Below are positions 1 to 13,009 of a stretch of 64,000 nucleotides of DNA, one piece after another. Position 1 is the stretch's first letter, and every line of letters starts with the position of its first letter. The stretch is from Pseudomonadota bacterium (GTDB taxonomy: Bacteria > Pseudomonadota > Gammaproteobacteria > Burkholderiales > JABEVD01), in NCBI GenBank assembly GCA_021848825.1, contig JAJZTQ010000002.1, forward strand, positions 149,563 through 213,562, given 5' to 3'. The notes under the pieces were generated by a model. That model saw only the letters and a list, made by a program, of their open reading frames with translations. It was not told the origin of the DNA and made no database searches. Made by a program: the position numbers and the translations under genes.

Positions 1-3000
1 TTCGTCAACGATACCTTCCATCTGGACAAGAGCCACGCCGAATTCGAACTGGTGCCTGACCGATTGCGTGGCGAGATCGCGCGCTTCGACATCGTCACGG
101 CAGGCGGAAAGACCATCGTCGCGAAGGACAAGCGCATCACGGTCAAGCATATCAGGGAAATGCAGGAAACCGGCCTTTCCAAGCTTGCGGTTCCCGACGA
201 ATTCGTGATCGGGCGGGTGATCGCAACCAATGTGGTTGACAAGGAGAGCGGCGAAATCGTGGCTTTTGCCAACGACGAAATCACCGAAGAATTGTTGGGC
301 AAGCTGAGGGAAGCGAAGGTCGGTTCGATCAAGACCCTCTACACCAACGATCTCGACCAGGGCGCCTACATTTCGCAGACGCTGAGGGTGGACGACACTG
401 AAGACCAGAATGCCGCCCAGGTTGCGATCTACCGCATGATGCGTCCCGGCGAGCCGCCGACCGAGGAGGCCGTTCTGGCGCTCTTCGACGGTCTTTTCTA
501 CAGCGAGGAACGCTACGATCTGTCGGCCGTGGGAAGGATGAAGTTCAACAGGAGGATGGGCAGGACCGAGCTCACCGGGCCCGGCACGCTTTCGAACGAC
601 GACATCGTTGCCGTCATCAAGGTTCTGGTTGAACTCAGGAACGGAAGAGGCGAAATCGACGACATCGATCACCTCGGGAACAGGCGCGTCAGGTCGGTTG
701 GAGAGCTCGCCGAGAACCAGTTCAGGTCGGGGCTTGTCAGGGTCGAGCGCGCGGTGAAGGAGCGGCTTTCGCAGGCCGAATCCGAGAACCTGATGCCGCA
801 CGATCTGATCAATGCCAAACCCGTATCGGCTGCGATCAAGGAATTCTTCGGCTCATCCCAGCTTTCCCAGTTCATGGACCAGACCAATCCGTTGTCCGAA
901 ATCACCCACAAGCGCAGGGTATCGGCGCTGGGTCCGGGCGGATTGACCAGGGAGCGCGCCGGATTTGAGGTGCGGGACGTCCATCCCACCCATTACGGGC
1001 GGGTCTGTCCTATCGAGACGCCTGAAGGCCCGAACATCGGCCTCATCAATTCGCTCGCCCTTTATGCCAGGACGAACGAATACGGCTTCCTCGAAACCCC
1101 TTACAGGAAGGTCGAGAACGGCCGGGTCACCGACAAGATCGAATATCTTTCGGCGATCGAGGAAGGCCAGTACATGATCGCCCAGGCGAACACGGAACTG
1201 GACAGCGAAGGAAGATTCGTCAACGACATCGTTTCCGCGAGATACAAGAACGAATTCACGCTCTCCTCTCCGGAAAGAATCGAAGCCATGGACGTGGCCC
1301 CCGCGCAGATCGTCTCGGTCGCGGCGTCCCTGATTCCTTTCCTGGAGCATGACGATGCGAACCGCGCATTGATGGGTTCCAACATGCAGCGCCAGGCCGT
1401 TCCCTGCCTGAGAGCCGAGAAACCGCTGGTCGGAACGGGAATCGAGCGCACGGTCGCCGTCGACTCCGGAACGGCCGTCCAGGCCTTGAGGGGCGGTATC
1501 GTCGACTACATCGATTCGGGCAGGATCGTGGTCAGGGTTCATGACGCCGAGACGAAGGCCGGCGAAGTGGGTGTGGATATCTACAACCTCATCAAGTACA
1601 CCCGCTCCAATCAGAACACCAACATCAACCAGAGGCCGCTGGTGAAGCGCGGAGATGTCATCGCCAGGGGCGACGTGATCGCCGACGGCGCGTCCACCGA
1701 CATGGGCGAACTCGCGCTTGGACAGAACCTGCTTGTCGCCTTCATGCCCTGGAACGGCTACAACTACGAGGATTCGATCCTGATTTCGGAGCGGATCGTG
1801 GCTGAGGACAGGTTCACCTCCATCCACATCGAGGAGCTCTCGGTCGTCGCGCGCGACACCAAGCTCGGGCCGGAAGAGATCACCAGGGATATTTCCAACC
1901 TCTCCGAGACCATGCTCGGCAGGCTGGACGATTCGGGGATCGTCTATATTGGGGCGGAAGTCGATGTGGGCGATGTGCTGGTCGGCAAGGTGACGCCCAA
2001 GGGCGAAACCCAGCTGACGCCGGAGGAGAAGCTCCTTCGCGCGATCTTCGGCGAGAAGGCGTCCGACGTGAAGGACACCTCGCTCCGGGTGCCTGCGGGT
2101 ATGTCGGGCACCGTGATCGATGTCCAGGTCTTCACGAGAGACGGGATAGAGCGGGATGCAAGGGCTCAGCAGATCATCGACGACGAATTGAAGCGCTACA
2201 AGAAGGATCTTGCAGACCAGATGCGCATCGTCGAAGGAGATGCCTTCCAGCGTATCGAGCGCCTTATCGTCGGCCAGGCCGTGAACGGTGGCCCCAAGAA
2301 GCTCGCCAAGGGCTCGACCGTGACGAAGGAATATCTCGATTCGATCGAGCATCATCACTGGTTCGACATCAGACTTGCAGACGAGCATGCGAGCCGTCAG
2401 CTCGAGCAGATTCAGGAAGGGCTCGCGCAGAAGCGACTGGACTTCGATGCGGCTTATGAAGAGAAGAAGAAGAAGCTCACCAGCGGAGACGAGCTTCCCG
2501 CAGGCGTGCAGAAGATGGTGAAGGTCTACATCGCCGTGAAGAGAAGGCTGCAGCCTGGCGACAAGATGGCGGGCCGCCACGGAAACAAGGGCGTGATCTC
2601 GAAGATCGTCCCTGTTGAAGACATGCCTTACAGCGCGGACGGCACTCCCATGGATGTGGTCTTGAATCCGCTCGGCGTGCCTTCGCGCATGAACGTGGGA
2701 CAGATCCTGGAGACCCATCTCGGCTGGGCGGCGAAGGGGCTCGGCAAGAAGATCGGCGACATGCTGGCGGCGCAGGCGAAGATCCATGAACTCAGGGATT
2801 TCCTGAACAAAATCTACAACAGCAGCGGAAAGCCGGAAGACATCGATTCGCTCTCCGACGCGGAGATCATCGATCTGTGCAGCAATCTCAAGAAGGGCGT
2901 GCCTTTCGCGACCCCCGTTTTCGACGGCGCGACAGAGGAAGAAATCAAGACCATGCTCGAACTCGCGGGATTCCCGAAATCCGGCCAGATCCATCTTCAC

Positions 3001-3390
3001 GACGGCAGGACGGGCGAGGCATTCGACAGGGCTGTCACGGTCGGCTACATGCATGTGCTGAAGCTGCACCATCTCGTCGACGACAAGATGCATGCGCGTT
3101 CGACAGGGCCTTACAGCCTGGTCACGCAGCAGCCTCTGGGCGGAAAGGCGCAGTTCGGCGGACAGCGCTTCGGGGAAATGGAGGTGTGGGCGCTCGAAGC
3201 CTACGGCGCTTCCTATACCTTGCAGGAAATGCTGACGGTCAAGTCGGACGACGTCAACGGCAGGACGAAGGTCTACGAGAACATCGTCAAGGGCGAACAC
3301 AAGATCGAAGCCGGCATGCCGGAATCGTTCAACGTGCTGGTGAAGGAAATCAGGTCGCTCGGTATCGACATGGAACTCGACCGCTATTGA
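1..3390 (+). CDS. rpoB: RNA polymerase beta subunit (5' partial)
   Basis: Beta subunit of core RNA polymerase; it forms one side of the catalytic cleft and the rifampicin pocket. The reading frame is open from base 1, so roughly the first 225 residues lie outside the window (family length about 1340). Clear matches to the Escherichia coli protein include [10 protein letters not shown] near the left edge, the rifampicin region with [16 protein letters not shown] and [19 protein letters not shown], the lysine-rich [14 protein letters not shown] segment, and the C-terminal [15 protein letters not shown]516- and S531-equivalent residues look wild type. It is followed after 49 nt by rpoC. Arginine is very often AGG. 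Identification is certain; only the start is missing. Confidence 0.99.
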   Translation, partial: FVNDTFHLDKSHAEFELVPDRLRGEIARFDIVTAGGKTIVAKDKRITVKHIREMQETGLSKLAVPDEFVIGRVIATNVVDKESGEIVAFANDEITEELLGKLREAKVGSIKTLYTNDLDQGAYISQTLRVDDTEDQNAAQVAIYRMMRPGEPPTEEAVLALFDGLFYSEERYDLSAVGRMKFNRRMGRTELTGPGTLSNDDIVAVIKVLVELRNGRGEIDDIDHLGNRRVRSVGELAENQFRSGLVRVERAVKERLSQAESENLMPHDLINAKPVSAAIKEFFGSSQLSQFMDQTNPLSEITHKRRVSALGPGGLTRERAGFEVRDVHPTHYGRVCPIETPEGPNIGLINSLALYARTNEYGFLETPYRKVENGRVTDKIEYLSAIEEGQYMIAQANTELDSEGRFVNDIVSARYKNEFTLSSPERIEAMDVAPAQIVSVAASLIPFLEHDDANRALMGSNMQRQAVPCLRAEKPLVGTGIERTVAVDSGTAVQALRGGIVDYIDSGRIVVRVHDAETKAGEVGVDIYNLIKYTRSNQNTNINQRPLVKRGDVIARGDVIADGASTDMGELALGQNLLVAFMPWNGYNYEDSILISERIVAEDRFTSIHIEELSVVARDTKLGPEEITRDISNLSETMLGRLDDSGIVYIGAEVDVGDVLVGKVTPKGETQLTPEEKLLRAIFGEKASDVKDTSLRVPAGMSGTVIDVQVFTRDGIERDARAQQIIDDELKRYKKDLADQMRIVEGDAFQRIERLIVGQAVNGGPKKLAKGSTVTKEYLDSIEHHHWFDIRLADEHASRQLEQIQEGLAQKRLDFDAAYEEKKKKLTSGDELPAGVQKMVKVYIAVKRRLQPGDKMAGRHGNKGVISKIVPVEDMPYSADGTPMDVVLNPLGVPSRMNVGQILETHLGWAAKGLGKKIGDMLAAQAKIHELRDFLNKIYNSSGKPEDIDSLSDAEIIDLCSNLKKGVPFATPVFDGATEEEIKTMLELAGFPKSGQIHLHDGRTGEAFDRAVTVGYMHVLKLHHLVDDKMHARSTGPYSLVTQQPLGGKAQFGGQRFGEMEVWALEAYGASYTLQEMLTVKSDDVNGRTKVYENIVKGEHKIEAGMPESFNVLVKEIRSLGIDMELDRY

Positions 3391-3439
3391 TTGATATTGA
3401 AGTATTAGCTATGGCAGGAAGCCAAAACCGGAGGTTTTC

Positions 3440-6400
3440 ATGAAAGCATTGCTGGATTTGTTCAAGCAGGTAACGCAGGAAGAGGAATTCGATTCGATCA
3501 GGATCGGGCTCGCTTCTCCAGACAAGATCAGGTCCTGGTCCTACGGCGAAGTCAAGAAGCCGGAGACGATCAACTACAGAACGTTCAAGCCCGAGCGCGA
3601 CGGATTGTTCTGCGCCAAGATTTTCGGTCCGATCAAGGACTACGAATGCCTTTGCGGAAAATACAAGCGCCTGAAGCATCGCGGCGTGATCTGCGAAAAA
3701 TGCGGCGTCGAAGTGACGCTTTCCAAGGTGAGGCGCGAGCGCATGGGGCATATCGAGCTCGCCAGCCCGGTCGCCCATATCTGGTTCCTGAAGTCCCTTC
3801 CCTCCCGTCTCGGGATGGTGCTCGACATGACCCTGAGGGATATCGAGCGCGTGCTCTATTTCGAAGCCTATGTCGTGACCGATCCCGGCATGACGCCCCT
3901 GACGCGCTGCCAGCTTCTGACCGAAGAGGACTACCTCAACAAGCTCGAGGAATACGGCGACGAATTCTCCGCCAGCATGGGCGCTGAAGGGATCAGGGCG
4001 CTGCTTGCCAATCTCGACCTCAACGGCGAGATCGATGCGCTCAGAACCGAGCTTTCCACGACCGGATCGGATGCCAAGATCAAGAAGATCTCGAAGCGCC
4101 TGAAGATCATGGAAGCCTTCGCAAGGACGGGCATGAAACCCGACTGGATGATACTGGAAGTGCTGCCCGTTCTGCCTCCCGAATTGAGGCCGCTGGTTCC
4201 GCTCGATGGCGGACGGTTCGCAACCAGTGACCTCAACGATCTGTATCGCCGCGTCATCAACAGGAACAACCGCCTGAAGCGCCTCCTGGAACTGAAAGCC
4301 CCGGAGATCATCGTCAGGAACGAGAAGCGCATGCTTCAGGAAGCGGTCGATTCCCTGCTCGACAACGGCAGGCGGGGAAAGGCCATGACCGGCGCCAACA
4401 AGCGCCCCCTGAAGTCGCTTGCAGACATGATCAAGGGCAAGGGCGGACGCTTCCGCCAGAATCTCCTGGGCAAGCGCGTCGACTATTCCGGCCGTTCGGT
4501 TATCGTGGTCGGCCCGCAATTGAAGCTTCACCAGTGCGGATTGCCGAAGAAGATGGCGCTCGAACTCTTCAAGCCGTTCATCTTCCACAAGCTGGAAATC
4601 CTCGGACTTGCGACGACCATCAAGGCGGCGAAAAGGCTGGTCGAGCAGGAAGTGCCCGAAGTATGGGATATCCTGGAAGACGTCATCAGGGAGCACCCTG
4701 TATTGCTGAACCGTGCGCCGACCCTTCACAGGCTGGGCATCCAGGCTTTCGAGCCGATCCTGATCGAGGGCAAGGCTATCCAGCTGCATCCTCTGGTCTG
4801 CGCGGCATTCAATGCCGACTTCGACGGCGACCAGATGGCCGTTCACGTACCGCTGTCGCTCGAAGCGCAGATGGAGTGCCGCACGCTGATGCTCGCTTCC
4901 AACAACGTGCTTTTCCCGTCGAACGGCGAACCCTCCATCGTGCCTTCCCAGGACATCGTGCTCGGGCTCTATTACGCGACCCGCGCGAAGATCGGGGCAA
5001 GGGGCGAAGGCATGCACTTTTCCGATGTGGGCGAGGTGCTGAGGGCTTATGAATCCCGCCAGGCCGAGCTCAATGCCAACGTCGTCGTCAGGATTCCGGA
5101 GACCGTCAAGAACGAATCGGGAGAGATCATAGCGAGAATCACGCGCTATGAAACGACCGTGGGCCGTGCGCTGCTCTCCGAAATATTGCCGAAAGGACTG
5201 CCCTTCTCGGCGATCAACAAGGCGCTGAAGAAGAAGGAAATATCGAAGCTCATCAATGCCGCATTCAGGAACTGCGGGCTCAGGCAGACGGTGATCTTCG
5301 CCGACAGGCTGATGCAGAGCGGGTTCACCCTCGCCACCCGTGCGGGCATTTCGATCTGCGTGGACGACATGCAGGTTCCGCCGCAGAAGGGCGAGCTGAT
5401 CGATGCCGCCGAGAAGGAAGTGAAGGAAATCGAGGCGCAGTACACTTCCGGTCTCGTGACCCAGGGCGAACGCTACAACAAGGTCGTCGACATCTGGGGG
5501 CGCGCCGGCGACATGGTCGCGAAGGCGATGATGGAGCAGCTCGGCTCCGAGCCCATCATGGTCGAGGAAGAAGGAAAATTCGTCCGCAAGAAGGACGAGG
5601 CGGGCAAAGGCCTTTCGCAGGAATCCTTCAATGCCATCTACATGATGGCGGACTCGGGCGCGCGCGGCTCGGCTGCGCAGATCAGGCAGCTGGCAGGCAT
5701 GCGGGGTCTGATGGCGAAGCCTGACGGATCGATCATCGAAACGCCGATCACCGCGAACTTCAGGGAAGGGCTGAACGTGCTGCAGTACTTCATCTCCACC
5801 CACGGCGCGCGCAAGGGTCTTGCGGACACGGCATTGAAGACGGCGAATTCGGGTTATCTCACCAGGCGTCTGGTCGACGTGACGCAGGATCTCGTCGTCA
5901 CGGAAATCGATTGCGGCACGACGAGCGGCGTCTCGATGAAGGCGCTGGTCGAAGGTGGCGAAGTGGTCGAACCGCTCAGGGAAAGGATATTGGGGCGTGT
6001 TTCCGCGACGGATATCGTCGATCCCGAGACCGGCGCCACCCTGTTCGATGCGGGTACGCTGATAGACGAAGACAAGGCTGATCTCGTCGAGGCGAAAGGC
6101 GTCGACGAAGTCAAGGTCAGGACGCCGCTCACCTGCGATACCCGCTACGGCCTCTGCGCGAAATGCTATGGCCGCGATCTCGGCCGCGGCCAGCTCGTCA
6201 ATGTCGGCGAAGCTGTCGGTGTGATTGCGGCGCAGTCCATCGGCGAACCGGGAACGCAGCTCACCATGCGCACTTTCCACATCGGCGGTGCGGCATCGCG
6301 TGCTGCAGTGGTGAGCCAGATCGAATCGAAGTCTGCGGGTATTGCGAAATTCACCCCGGCATTGCGGTCGGTGACGAACGGCAGAGGCGAACAGATCGCG

Positions 6401-7663
6401 ATCTCGAGAAGCGGGGAAGTGATCATCCAGGACGAAAACGGCAGGGAGCGCGAGCGCCACAAGGTGCCTTACGGTTCCACCCTGATGGTCTCGGAGGCAA
6501 GCACGATCCGGGCAGGGCAGGTTCTGGCGAGCTGGGATCCGCATACCCGTCCGATCATCACCGAATACGGCGGCGTGGTTCGCTTCGAGAACATCGAGGA
6601 AGGCGTGACGGTGGCGAAGCAGATCGACGAAGTGACGGGGCTTTCCACCCTCGTCGTGATCGATCCGAAGCGGCGAGGCGCCGCGCAATCCAAGGGATTG
6701 AGGCCTCAGGTGAAGCTGCTCGACGACGACGGCCTTGAAGTCAAGATCGCCGGAACCGATCTGCCTGTCAACATCACGCTGCAGATCGGCTCGATCATCA
6801 CGGTGAAGGATGGCCAGAAGGTCTCGGTCGGTGAAGTGCTGGCGAGGATCCCCCAGGAGTCCTCCAAGACGCGCGACATCACGGGCGGTCTGCCCAGGGT
6901 TGCCGAGCTTTTCGAAGCGCGCTCGCCGAAGGATGCAGGGGTGCTCGCGGAAGTCACCGGTACGGTTTCGTTCGGAAAGGATACCAAGGGCAAGCAGCGT
7001 CTCGTCATCACCGATCTCGACGGCATCGCCCACGAATACCTGATTCCGAAGGAAAAGCATGTCACAGCTCATGACGGACAGGTTGTCAACAAGGGCGAGA
7101 TGATCGTCGACGGTCCGGCGGATCCGCACGACATCCTGAGGCTGCTCGGGGTCGAGGCGCTTGCCCTCTATATCACCGACGAAGTGCAGGATGTCTACAG
7201 GCTCCAGGGCGTGAAGATCAACGACAAGCACATCAACGTGATCGTCAGGCAAATGTTGAGGCGCGTCGTGATCAGCGACGCTGGTGACACCCGCTTCATC
7301 CAGGGCGAACAGGTCGAGCGCGCCGAAGTGCTGGAAGAGAATGCCAAGATGACGGAGGAAGGCAAGCAGCCTGCAAGCTACGACTACATGCTGCTCGGCA
7401 TCACCAAGGCATCGCTCTCCACGGATTCCTTCATCTCCGCCGCTTCCTTCCAGGAAACGACCAGGGTGCTTACCGAAGCGGCGATTATGGGCAAGCGCGA
7501 CGACCTGAGAGGCCTCAAGGAAAACGTGATCGTCGGCAGGCTGATCCCCGCTGGTTCCGGGCTCGCCCATCACAACAACAGGAGGAAGCAGCGTGCAGGA
7601 GAAGACGCTGCGGAAGGGCGTGCGCTGCTCGAAGCAGAGAAGCTCTTCGCGGAGGAGACTTGA
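3440..7663 (+). CDS. rpoC: RNA polymerase beta' subunit
   Basis: Catalytic beta' subunit of RNA polymerase, 1407 residues, the same length as the Escherichia coli protein. The N-terminal zinc site is C70, C72, C85, C88. The catalytic Mg-binding motif NADFDGDQ occupies residues 458-465 (D460, D462, D464). The second zinc site uses about C825, C899, C906 and C909 ([11 protein letters not shown]). The start at ATG 3440 has a CGGAGG ribosome site 6-7 nt upstream. It is co-transcribed with rpoB. The stop codon overlaps the -35 element of a promoter for the str operon. A full-length open frame on the opposite strand is a codon-bias artefact. Confidence 0.99.
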   Translation: MKALLDLFKQVTQEEEFDSIRIGLASPDKIRSWSYGEVKKPETINYRTFKPERDGLFCAKIFGPIKDYECLCGKYKRLKHRGVICEKCGVEVTLSKVRRERMGHIELASPVAHIWFLKSLPSRLGMVLDMTLRDIERVLYFEAYVVTDPGMTPLTRCQLLTEEDYLNKLEEYGDEFSASMGAEGIRALLANLDLNGEIDALRTELSTTGSDAKIKKISKRLKIMEAFARTGMKPDWMILEVLPVLPPELRPLVPLDGGRFATSDLNDLYRRVINRNNRLKRLLELKAPEIIVRNEKRMLQEAVDSLLDNGRRGKAMTGANKRPLKSLADMIKGKGGRFRQNLLGKRVDYSGRSVIVVGPQLKLHQCGLPKKMALELFKPFIFHKLEILGLATTIKAAKRLVEQEVPEVWDILEDVIREHPVLLNRAPTLHRLGIQAFEPILIEGKAIQLHPLVCAAFNADFDGDQMAVHVPLSLEAQMECRTLMLASNNVLFPSNGEPSIVPSQDIVLGLYYATRAKIGARGEGMHFSDVGEVLRAYESRQAELNANVVVRIPETVKNESGEIIARITRYETTVGRALLSEILPKGLPFSAINKALKKKEISKLINAAFRNCGLRQTVIFADRLMQSGFTLATRAGISICVDDMQVPPQKGELIDAAEKEVKEIEAQYTSGLVTQGERYNKVVDIWGRAGDMVAKAMMEQLGSEPIMVEEEGKFVRKKDEAGKGLSQESFNAIYMMADSGARGSAAQIRQLAGMRGLMAKPDGSIIETPITANFREGLNVLQYFISTHGARKGLADTALKTANSGYLTRRLVDVTQDLVVTEIDCGTTSGVSMKALVEGGEVVEPLRERILGRVSATDIVDPETGATLFDAGTLIDEDKADLVEAKGVDEVKVRTPLTCDTRYGLCAKCYGRDLGRGQLVNVGEAVGVIAAQSIGEPGTQLTMRTFHIGGAASRAAVVSQIESKSAGIAKFTPALRSVTNGRGEQIAISRSGEVIIQDENGRERERHKVPYGSTLMVSEASTIRAGQVLASWDPHTRPIITEYGGVVRFENIEEGVTVAKQIDEVTGLSTLVVIDPKRRGAAQSKGLRPQVKLLDDDGLEVKIAGTDLPVNITLQIGSIITVKDGQKVSVGEVLARIPQESSKTRDITGGLPRVAELFEARSPKDAGVLAEVTGTVSFGKDTKGKQRLVITDLDGIAHEYLIPKEKHVTAHDGQVVNKGEMIVDGPADPHDILRLLGVEALALYITDEVQDVYRLQGVKINDKHINVIVRQMLRRVVISDAGDTRFIQGEQVERAEVLEENAKMTEEGKQPASYDYMLLGITKASLSTDSFISAASFQETTRVLTEAAIMGKRDDLRGLKENVIVGRLIPAGSGLAHHNNRRKQRAGEDAAEGRALLEAEKLFAEET

Positions 7664-7688
7664 CATCTCCAGCATTACACCATAAAAT
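7660..7688 (+). promoter_or_regulatory. sigma70 promoter of the str operon
   Basis: TTGACA (7660-7665), a 17-nt spacer, then TAAAAT (7683-7688): a full-consensus -35 and a 5/6 -10 at ideal spacing. The -35 straddles the rpoC stop codon. Predicted start of transcription is near 7695, giving a leader of about 75 nt before rpsL. Read directly from sequence; activity is inferred. Confidence 0.72.
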
Positions 7689-7694
7689 CCACAA

Positions 7695-7769
7695 TCTTTT
7701 TAGCCGCGATGCGGCCAGGATTGTTTTGATTGGGACGGCCCTGGCCGTCCCGGTTTTTTAGGAACGACG
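7695..7769 (+). promoter_or_regulatory. rpsL leader with attenuator-like alternative hairpins
   Basis: Between the predicted start and rpsL lie three mutually exclusive pairings. (1) GCCGC 7703-7707 pairs with GCGGC 7711-7715. (2) CGGCCAGG 7712-7719 pairs perfectly with CCTGGCCG 7740-7747. (3) GGGACGGCC 7732-7740 pairs with GGCCGTCCC 7743-7751, followed by a T tract. This is the layout of an anti-antiterminator, antiterminator and terminator. What would control it (a ribosomal protein, an elongation factor or a metabolite) cannot be told from sequence. Confidence 0.5.
7732..7760 (+). terminator. intrinsic terminator upstream of rpsL
   Basis: Nine-base GC-rich inverted repeat GGGACGGCC / GGCCGTCCC followed by GGTTTTTTA. 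It would end rpoBC transcripts. Because it lies downstream of the str promoter it could also attenuate rpsL transcription. It ends only 9 nt before the rpsL ATG. Confidence 0.75.
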
Positions 7770-8144
7770 ATGCCGACAATAAATCAGTTAGTGCGCAGCC
7801 CCCGCAAGGAGAAGCGCGTAAAGAGCAAGGTGCCAGCCCTCGAGAACTGCCCGCAGAAGCGCGGGGTGTGCACTCGAGTCTACACCACGACGCCGAAAAA
7901 GCCGAATTCCGCGCTCAGGAAGGTTGCCCGCGTGCGCCTGACGAACGGATTCGAAGTTTCGAGCTACATCGGCGGCGAAGGACACAATCTTCAGGAGCAC
8001 TCGGTTGTGCTGATCAGGGGCGGTCGCGTCAAGGATCTTCCGGGTGTGCGTTATCACATGGTTCGCGGCAGCCTGGATACGGCCGGCGTGAAGGATCGCA
8101 AGCAGGCGCGTTCGAAGTACGGCGCCAAGCGTCCCAAGAAGTAA
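7770..8144 (+). CDS. rpsL: 30S ribosomal protein S12
   Basis: Decoding-centre protein of the small subunit, 124 residues, the usual length. The streptomycin-region motifs [20 protein letters not shown] and [13 protein letters not shown] are intact, with lysines at the positions linked to streptomycin resistance when mutated. The basic C-terminal tail ends KRPKK. The ribosome site AGGAACG lies immediately after the leader terminator. It is the first gene of the str operon and is followed by rpsG after 23 nt. Confidence 0.98.
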   Translation: MPTINQLVRSPRKEKRVKSKVPALENCPQKRGVCTRVYTTTPKKPNSALRKVARVRLTNGFEVSSYIGGEGHNLQEHSVVLIRGGRVKDLPGVRYHMVRGSLDTAGVKDRKQARSKYGAKRPKK

Positions 8145-8167
8145 ACTTGATTTGAAACGGGGTTGAT

Positions 8168-8638
8168 ATGCCAAGACGTAGAGAAGTTCCCAAGCGGTTG
8201 ATTCTGCCGGATCCCAAGTTCGGAAGCCAGGATGTGGCCAAGTTCGTCAACGTGCTGATGCAGGATGGCAAGAAGTCCGTTGCCGAGCGCATCATATACG
8301 GTGCGCTGGATCAGGTTTCCAGGAAGGGCGGCAAGGATCCCGTGGAGGTCTTTCTCCAGGCGCTTTCCAATGTCAAGCCGCTGGTCGAGGTGAAGAGCCG
8401 CCGCGTGGGCGGGGCCAATTACCAGGTTCCGGTCGAAGTGCGCGCATCGCGCAGGACTGCGCTCGCCATGAGGTGGCTGAAGGAATCCGCAAGGAAGCGC
8501 GGCGAGAAGTCGATGGGCGCGAGGCTTGCAGGTGAATTGCTGGATGCGGCTGAAGGTCGCGGCGGTGCAGTGAAAAAACGAGAGGAAGTCCATCGTATGG
8601 CGGAAGCCAACAAGGCTTTCTCGCATTTCAGGTTCTGA
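8168..8638 (+). CDS. rpsG: 30S ribosomal protein S7
   Basis: Primary 16S rRNA binder that organises the 3' major (head) domain of the 30S subunit; 156 residues, matching the family. It begins [20 protein letters not shown] and contains [15 protein letters not shown] and [14 protein letters not shown], all typical. The C-terminal arm is of the shorter type. The ATG follows GGGGTTGAT. In Escherichia coli S7 represses its own operon translationally; no equivalent site could be judged here. Downstream neighbour is fusA (17-nt gap). Confidence 0.98.
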   Translation: MPRRREVPKRLILPDPKFGSQDVAKFVNVLMQDGKKSVAERIIYGALDQVSRKGGKDPVEVFLQALSNVKPLVEVKSRRVGGANYQVPVEVRASRRTALAMRWLKESARKRGEKSMGARLAGELLDAAEGRGGAVKKREEVHRMAEANKAFSHFRF

Positions 8639-8655
8639 AGGTTTAAGGGTATATC

Positions 8656-10749
8656 GTGGCACGTAAAACACCAATCGAGCGTTATCGCAATATCGGCATC
8701 AGCGCCCATATCGATGCCGGAAAGACGACGACTACCGAGCGCATTCTCTATTACACCGGGGTCTCCCACAAGATCGGCGAGGTGCATGACGGTGCCGCGA
8801 CCATGGACTGGATGGAGCAGGAGCAGGAAAGGGGGATCACGATCACTTCCGCTGCGACCACCTGCTTCTGGAAGGGCATGGACAACAATTATGCCGAGCA
8901 CCGTATCAACATCATCGATACGCCCGGGCACGTCGACTTCACCATCGAAGTCGAGCGTTCCATGCGTGTCCTGGACGGTGCATGTATGGTCTATTGCGCA
9001 GTGGGCGGTGTTCAGCCCCAGTCAGAGACGGTTTGGCGTCAGGCCAACAAGTATGGCGTGCCGAGGCTTGCATTCGTCAACAAGATGGACAGATCGGGCG
9101 CCAACTTCTTCAAGGTTCACGACCAGATGCGCGCGCGCCTGAGGGCGAACCCCGTTCCCATTCAGGTTCCCATCGGCGCTGAAGACAAGTTCGAGGGCGT
9201 CGTCGACCTCGTCAGGATGAAGGCGATCTACTGGGACGAGGCTTCCCAGGGCATGAAATTCGAACTCAGGGATATCCCTGAGGAACTGAAGGATGTCGCC
9301 CAGGAATGGCGCGAAAAGATGGTCGAGTCCGCTGCGGAAGCGTCCGAGGACTTGATGAACAAGTATCTCGAGGAAGGCGATCTTTCGGAAGCCGACATCA
9401 AGGCTGCATTGCGTGCCAGGACCATCGCCGGCGAGATCGTGCCGATGATGTGCGGTTCCGCTTTCAAGAACAAGGGCGTTCAGGCGATGCTCGACGCTGT
9501 CATCGATTTCCTGCCCGCGCCTGTCGACATTCCCGCCATCAAGGGTGAGAAGGAAGACGGGTCGGAAGGCGAACGCCATGCAAGCGACGAAGAGCCTTTC
9601 TCCGGTCTTGCGTTCAAGATCATGACCGATCCTTTCGTCGGTCAGCTGATCTTCTTCCGCGTCTATTCGGGCGTGGTGAATTCGGGCGATACGGTCTACA
9701 ACCCCGTAAAGGGCAAGAAGGAGCGCATCGGCCGTATTCTCCAGATGCATGCGAACCAGCGCGAGGAAATCAAGGAAGTGAGAGCGGGCGACATCGCCGC
9801 TGCAGTCGGCCTGAAAGAGGCAACCACCGGCGATACGCTTTGCGACCCGCAGAACGTGATCACGCTCGAGCGCATGGTTTTCCCCGAGCCTGTGATCCAT
9901 GTTGCAGTGGAACCCAAGACCAAGTCCGATCAGGAGAAGATGGGCATCGCGTTGAATCGCCTCGCCCAGGAAGATCCTTCCTTCAGGGTCAGGACGGACG
10001 AGGAGTCCGGGCAGACCATCATCTCGGGCATGGGCGAGCTTCACCTCGAAATTTTGGTCGATCGGATGAAGCGCGAATTCGGCGTCGAGGCGAACGTGGG
10101 TGCGCCCCAGGTTGCCTACCGCGAAGCGATCAGGAAGCCTGTCGAAATCGAAGGCAAGTTCGTCAAGCAGTCTGGCGGGCGCGGCCAGTACGGTCACGTT
10201 TGGCTCAAGATGGAGCCGAACGAGGCGGGCAAGGGATTCGAGTTCGTCGATGCCATCAAGGGCGGGGTCGTGCCTCGCGAATACATCCCTGCAGTGGAGA
10301 AGGGGCTGATCGACACGCTGCCCAACGGCGTGATTGCGGGCTTCCCTGTTGTCGATGTGAAGGTCACGCTGTTCGACGGTTCCTATCACGATGTCGATTC
10401 GAACGAAAACGCGTTCAAGATGGCTGCGTCGATCGCCTTCAAGGACGGCATGAGGAAGGCGAATCCGGTATTGCTCGAGCCGATGATGGCTGTGGAAGTG
10501 GAGACGCCGGAAGAATACACGGGTACCGTGATGGGCGACCTTTCCTCGCGCCGCGGCATGGTCCAGGGCATGGAAGACATGGCCGGAGGCGGAAAAGTGG
10601 TCAAGGCCGAAGTGCCCCTTGCCGAGATGTTCGGTTATTCCACTGCGCTTCGCTCCGCAACGCAGGGCCGCGCGACCTATACCATGGAATTCAAGCATTA
10701 CAGCGAAGCGCCCAAGAATGTCGCGGACGCGGTCGTCAGCAAGAAGTGA
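8656..10749 (+). CDS. fusA: elongation factor G
   Basis: Translocase GTPase that moves tRNAs and mRNA through the ribosome and helps recycle ribosomes; 697 residues. The start is GTG ([20 protein letters not shown]). GTP-binding motifs: [12 protein letters not shown] at 17-28, DTPGHVDF at 88-95 and NKMD at 142-145. Domains II to V follow in the usual order. The C-terminal part contains [11 protein letters not shown] and [12 protein letters not shown]. It lies between rpsG and tuf in the str operon. Codon use is ordinary for this genome, in contrast to tuf next door. Confidence 0.98.
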   Translation: MARKTPIERYRNIGISAHIDAGKTTTTERILYYTGVSHKIGEVHDGAATMDWMEQEQERGITITSAATTCFWKGMDNNYAEHRINIIDTPGHVDFTIEVERSMRVLDGACMVYCAVGGVQPQSETVWRQANKYGVPRLAFVNKMDRSGANFFKVHDQMRARLRANPVPIQVPIGAEDKFEGVVDLVRMKAIYWDEASQGMKFELRDIPEELKDVAQEWREKMVESAAEASEDLMNKYLEEGDLSEADIKAALRARTIAGEIVPMMCGSAFKNKGVQAMLDAVIDFLPAPVDIPAIKGEKEDGSEGERHASDEEPFSGLAFKIMTDPFVGQLIFFRVYSGVVNSGDTVYNPVKGKKERIGRILQMHANQREEIKEVRAGDIAAAVGLKEATTGDTLCDPQNVITLERMVFPEPVIHVAVEPKTKSDQEKMGIALNRLAQEDPSFRVRTDEESGQTIISGMGELHLEILVDRMKREFGVEANVGAPQVAYREAIRKPVEIEGKFVKQSGGRGQYGHVWLKMEPNEAGKGFEFVDAIKGGVVPREYIPAVEKGLIDTLPNGVIAGFPVVDVKVTLFDGSYHDVDSNENAFKMAASIAFKDGMRKANPVLLEPMMAVEVETPEEYTGTVMGDLSSRRGMVQGMEDMAGGGKVVKAEVPLAEMFGYSTALRSATQGRATYTMEFKHYSEAPKNVADAVVSKK

Positions 10750-10793
10750 ATTTGACTAATTGGACCCTGAAGGGCTAAACAAAGGAAATCGAC

Positions 10794-11984
<1,191 letters not shown>

Positions 11985-11994
11985 GGTAGGGAAC

Positions 11995-12303
11995 ATGCAA
12001 AGTCAGAAAATCAGGATTCGCCTCAAGGCATTCGACTATCGTCTGATCGATCAGTCCGCGCTTGAGATCGTCGATACGGCGAAGCGTACCGGCGCGGTGG
12101 TCAAGGGGCCCGTTCCCCTTCCCACCAAGATCGAGCGCTTCGACGTGCTGCGTTCGCCCCATGTCAACAAGACATCGCGCGACCAGTACGAGATCAGGAC
12201 GCATTTGAGGCTGATGGACATCATCGATCCCACGGACAAGACGGTTGACGCGCTGATGAAGCTCGACCTGCCTGCCGGGGTGGATGTGGAGATCAAGCTG
12301 TAA
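11995..12303 (+). CDS. rpsJ: 30S ribosomal protein S10 (NusE)
   Basis: Small-subunit head protein, also the NusE partner of NusB in antitermination (nusB is at 61.7 kb here). 102 residues, start ATG 11995 preceded by GGTAGGGAAC. Family signatures: [29 protein letters not shown] and the loop [18 protein letters not shown] longer in-frame reading from 11923 would overlap the end of tuf and is rejected because the standard S10 start is at 11995. It leads the S10 cluster. Confidence 0.98.
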   Translation: MQSQKIRIRLKAFDYRLIDQSALEIVDTAKRTGAVVKGPVPLPTKIERFDVLRSPHVNKTSRDQYEIRTHLRLMDIIDPTDKTVDALMKLDLPAGVDVEIKL

Positions 12304-12308
12304 AATTC

Positions 12309-12328
12309 GGGGTATTTTCCCCATTTTT
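12309..12328 (+). terminator. weak hairpin with T tract between rpsJ and rplC
   Basis: GGGG (12309-12312), six-base loop, CCCC (12319-12322), then ATTTTT. The stem is only four base pairs, so this is at best a partial terminator or pause site in the 64-nt rpsJ-rplC gap. No promoter is evident after it, so read-through must be substantial. Confidence 0.3.
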
Positions 12329-12367
12329 ATGCCGGTCAATCGTAACTGGCTGATTTAAAGGATAATA

Positions 12368-13009
12368 ATGATGACTTTAGGACTTGTCGGTCGCAAGATC
12401 GGCATGACCCGCATTTTCACGGAAGATGGCAACAGCCTTCCCGTGACGGTGCTGGACATGTCCGACAATCGCGTTACCCAGATCAAAACCGATGACACCG
12501 ACGGCTATTCGGCCGTGCAGGTGACTTTTGGAACACGTCGCGCGAGCCGCGTGAACAAGGCGACTGCCGGCCATTGCGCCAAGGCGGGCGTCGAAGCCGG
12601 CTCGGTATTCAAGGAATTCAGGCTGGATTCCGCGCCTGCGTTTGCGCCAGGAGAAAAGATTTCTGTCGAGATCTTCTCCGTCGGGCAGATGGTGGACGTG
12701 ACCGGAACATCCAAGGGCAAGGGCTTTTCCGGCCCGATCAAGCGTCACAACTTCTCTTCCAACCGCGCGAGCCATGGCAATTCCCGTTCCCACAACAGCC
12801 CGGGTTCCATCGGCATGGCGCAGGACCCTGGGCGCGTCTTTCCGGGAAAACGGATGGCCGGCCAGTACGGTAACGTCAAGAAGACCGTGCAGAATCTCGA
12901 AATTCTCAGGGTGGACAAGGAACGCCAGCTGCTGCTCGTCAAGGGCGCGCTTCCCGGATGGAATGGCGGGACGGTGATCGTCAGACCCAGCGTCAAGGCA
13001 GGTGCATGA
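12368..13009 (+). CDS. rplC: 50S ribosomal protein L3
   Basis: One of the first proteins bound to 23S rRNA, with a loop reaching the peptidyl-transferase centre. 213 residues: [17 protein letters not shown] at the N-terminus and the loop region [15 protein letters not shown]...[20 protein letters not shown]. That loop includes the glutamine (MAQDPG) that is N5-methylated by PrmB in relatives. Two adjacent ATGs (12368, 12371) are possible after AAAGGATAATA; the first is given. The stop TGA overlaps the rplD start. Confidence 0.97.
   Translation: MMTLGLVGRKIGMTRIFTEDGNSLPVTVLDMSDNRVTQIKTDDTDGYSAVQVTFGTRRASRVNKATAGHCAKAGVEAGSVFKEFRLDSAPAFAPGEKISVEIFSVGQMVDVTGTSKGKGFSGPIKRHNFSSNRASHGNSRSHNSPGSIGMAQDPGRVFPGKRMAGQYGNVKKTVQNLEILRVDKERQLLLVKGALPGWNGGTVIVRPSVKAGA

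Noticed and set aside
547..561. AGGAGG followed by ATG inside rpoB, resembling an internal ribosome site
   Set aside because: It is the Arg-Arg-Met codon run produced by the AGG preference and has no spacer before the ATG; no internal frame is supported.
853..3300. 815-codon minus-strand frame across rpoB
   Set aside because: Same artefact of codon bias; histidine- and arginine-rich composition with no protein-like motifs.
3350..7675. 1441-codon open frame on the minus strand across rpoC
   Set aside because: Fully antisense to rpoC. It stays open because TTA, CTA and TCA codons are rare in the sense frame. No family features, and rpoC is certain.
10752..10780. Possible promoter before tuf (TTGACT-17-CTAAAC)
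   Set aside because: The -10 matches only two of six consensus positions; tuf is adequately explained by read-through from fusA.
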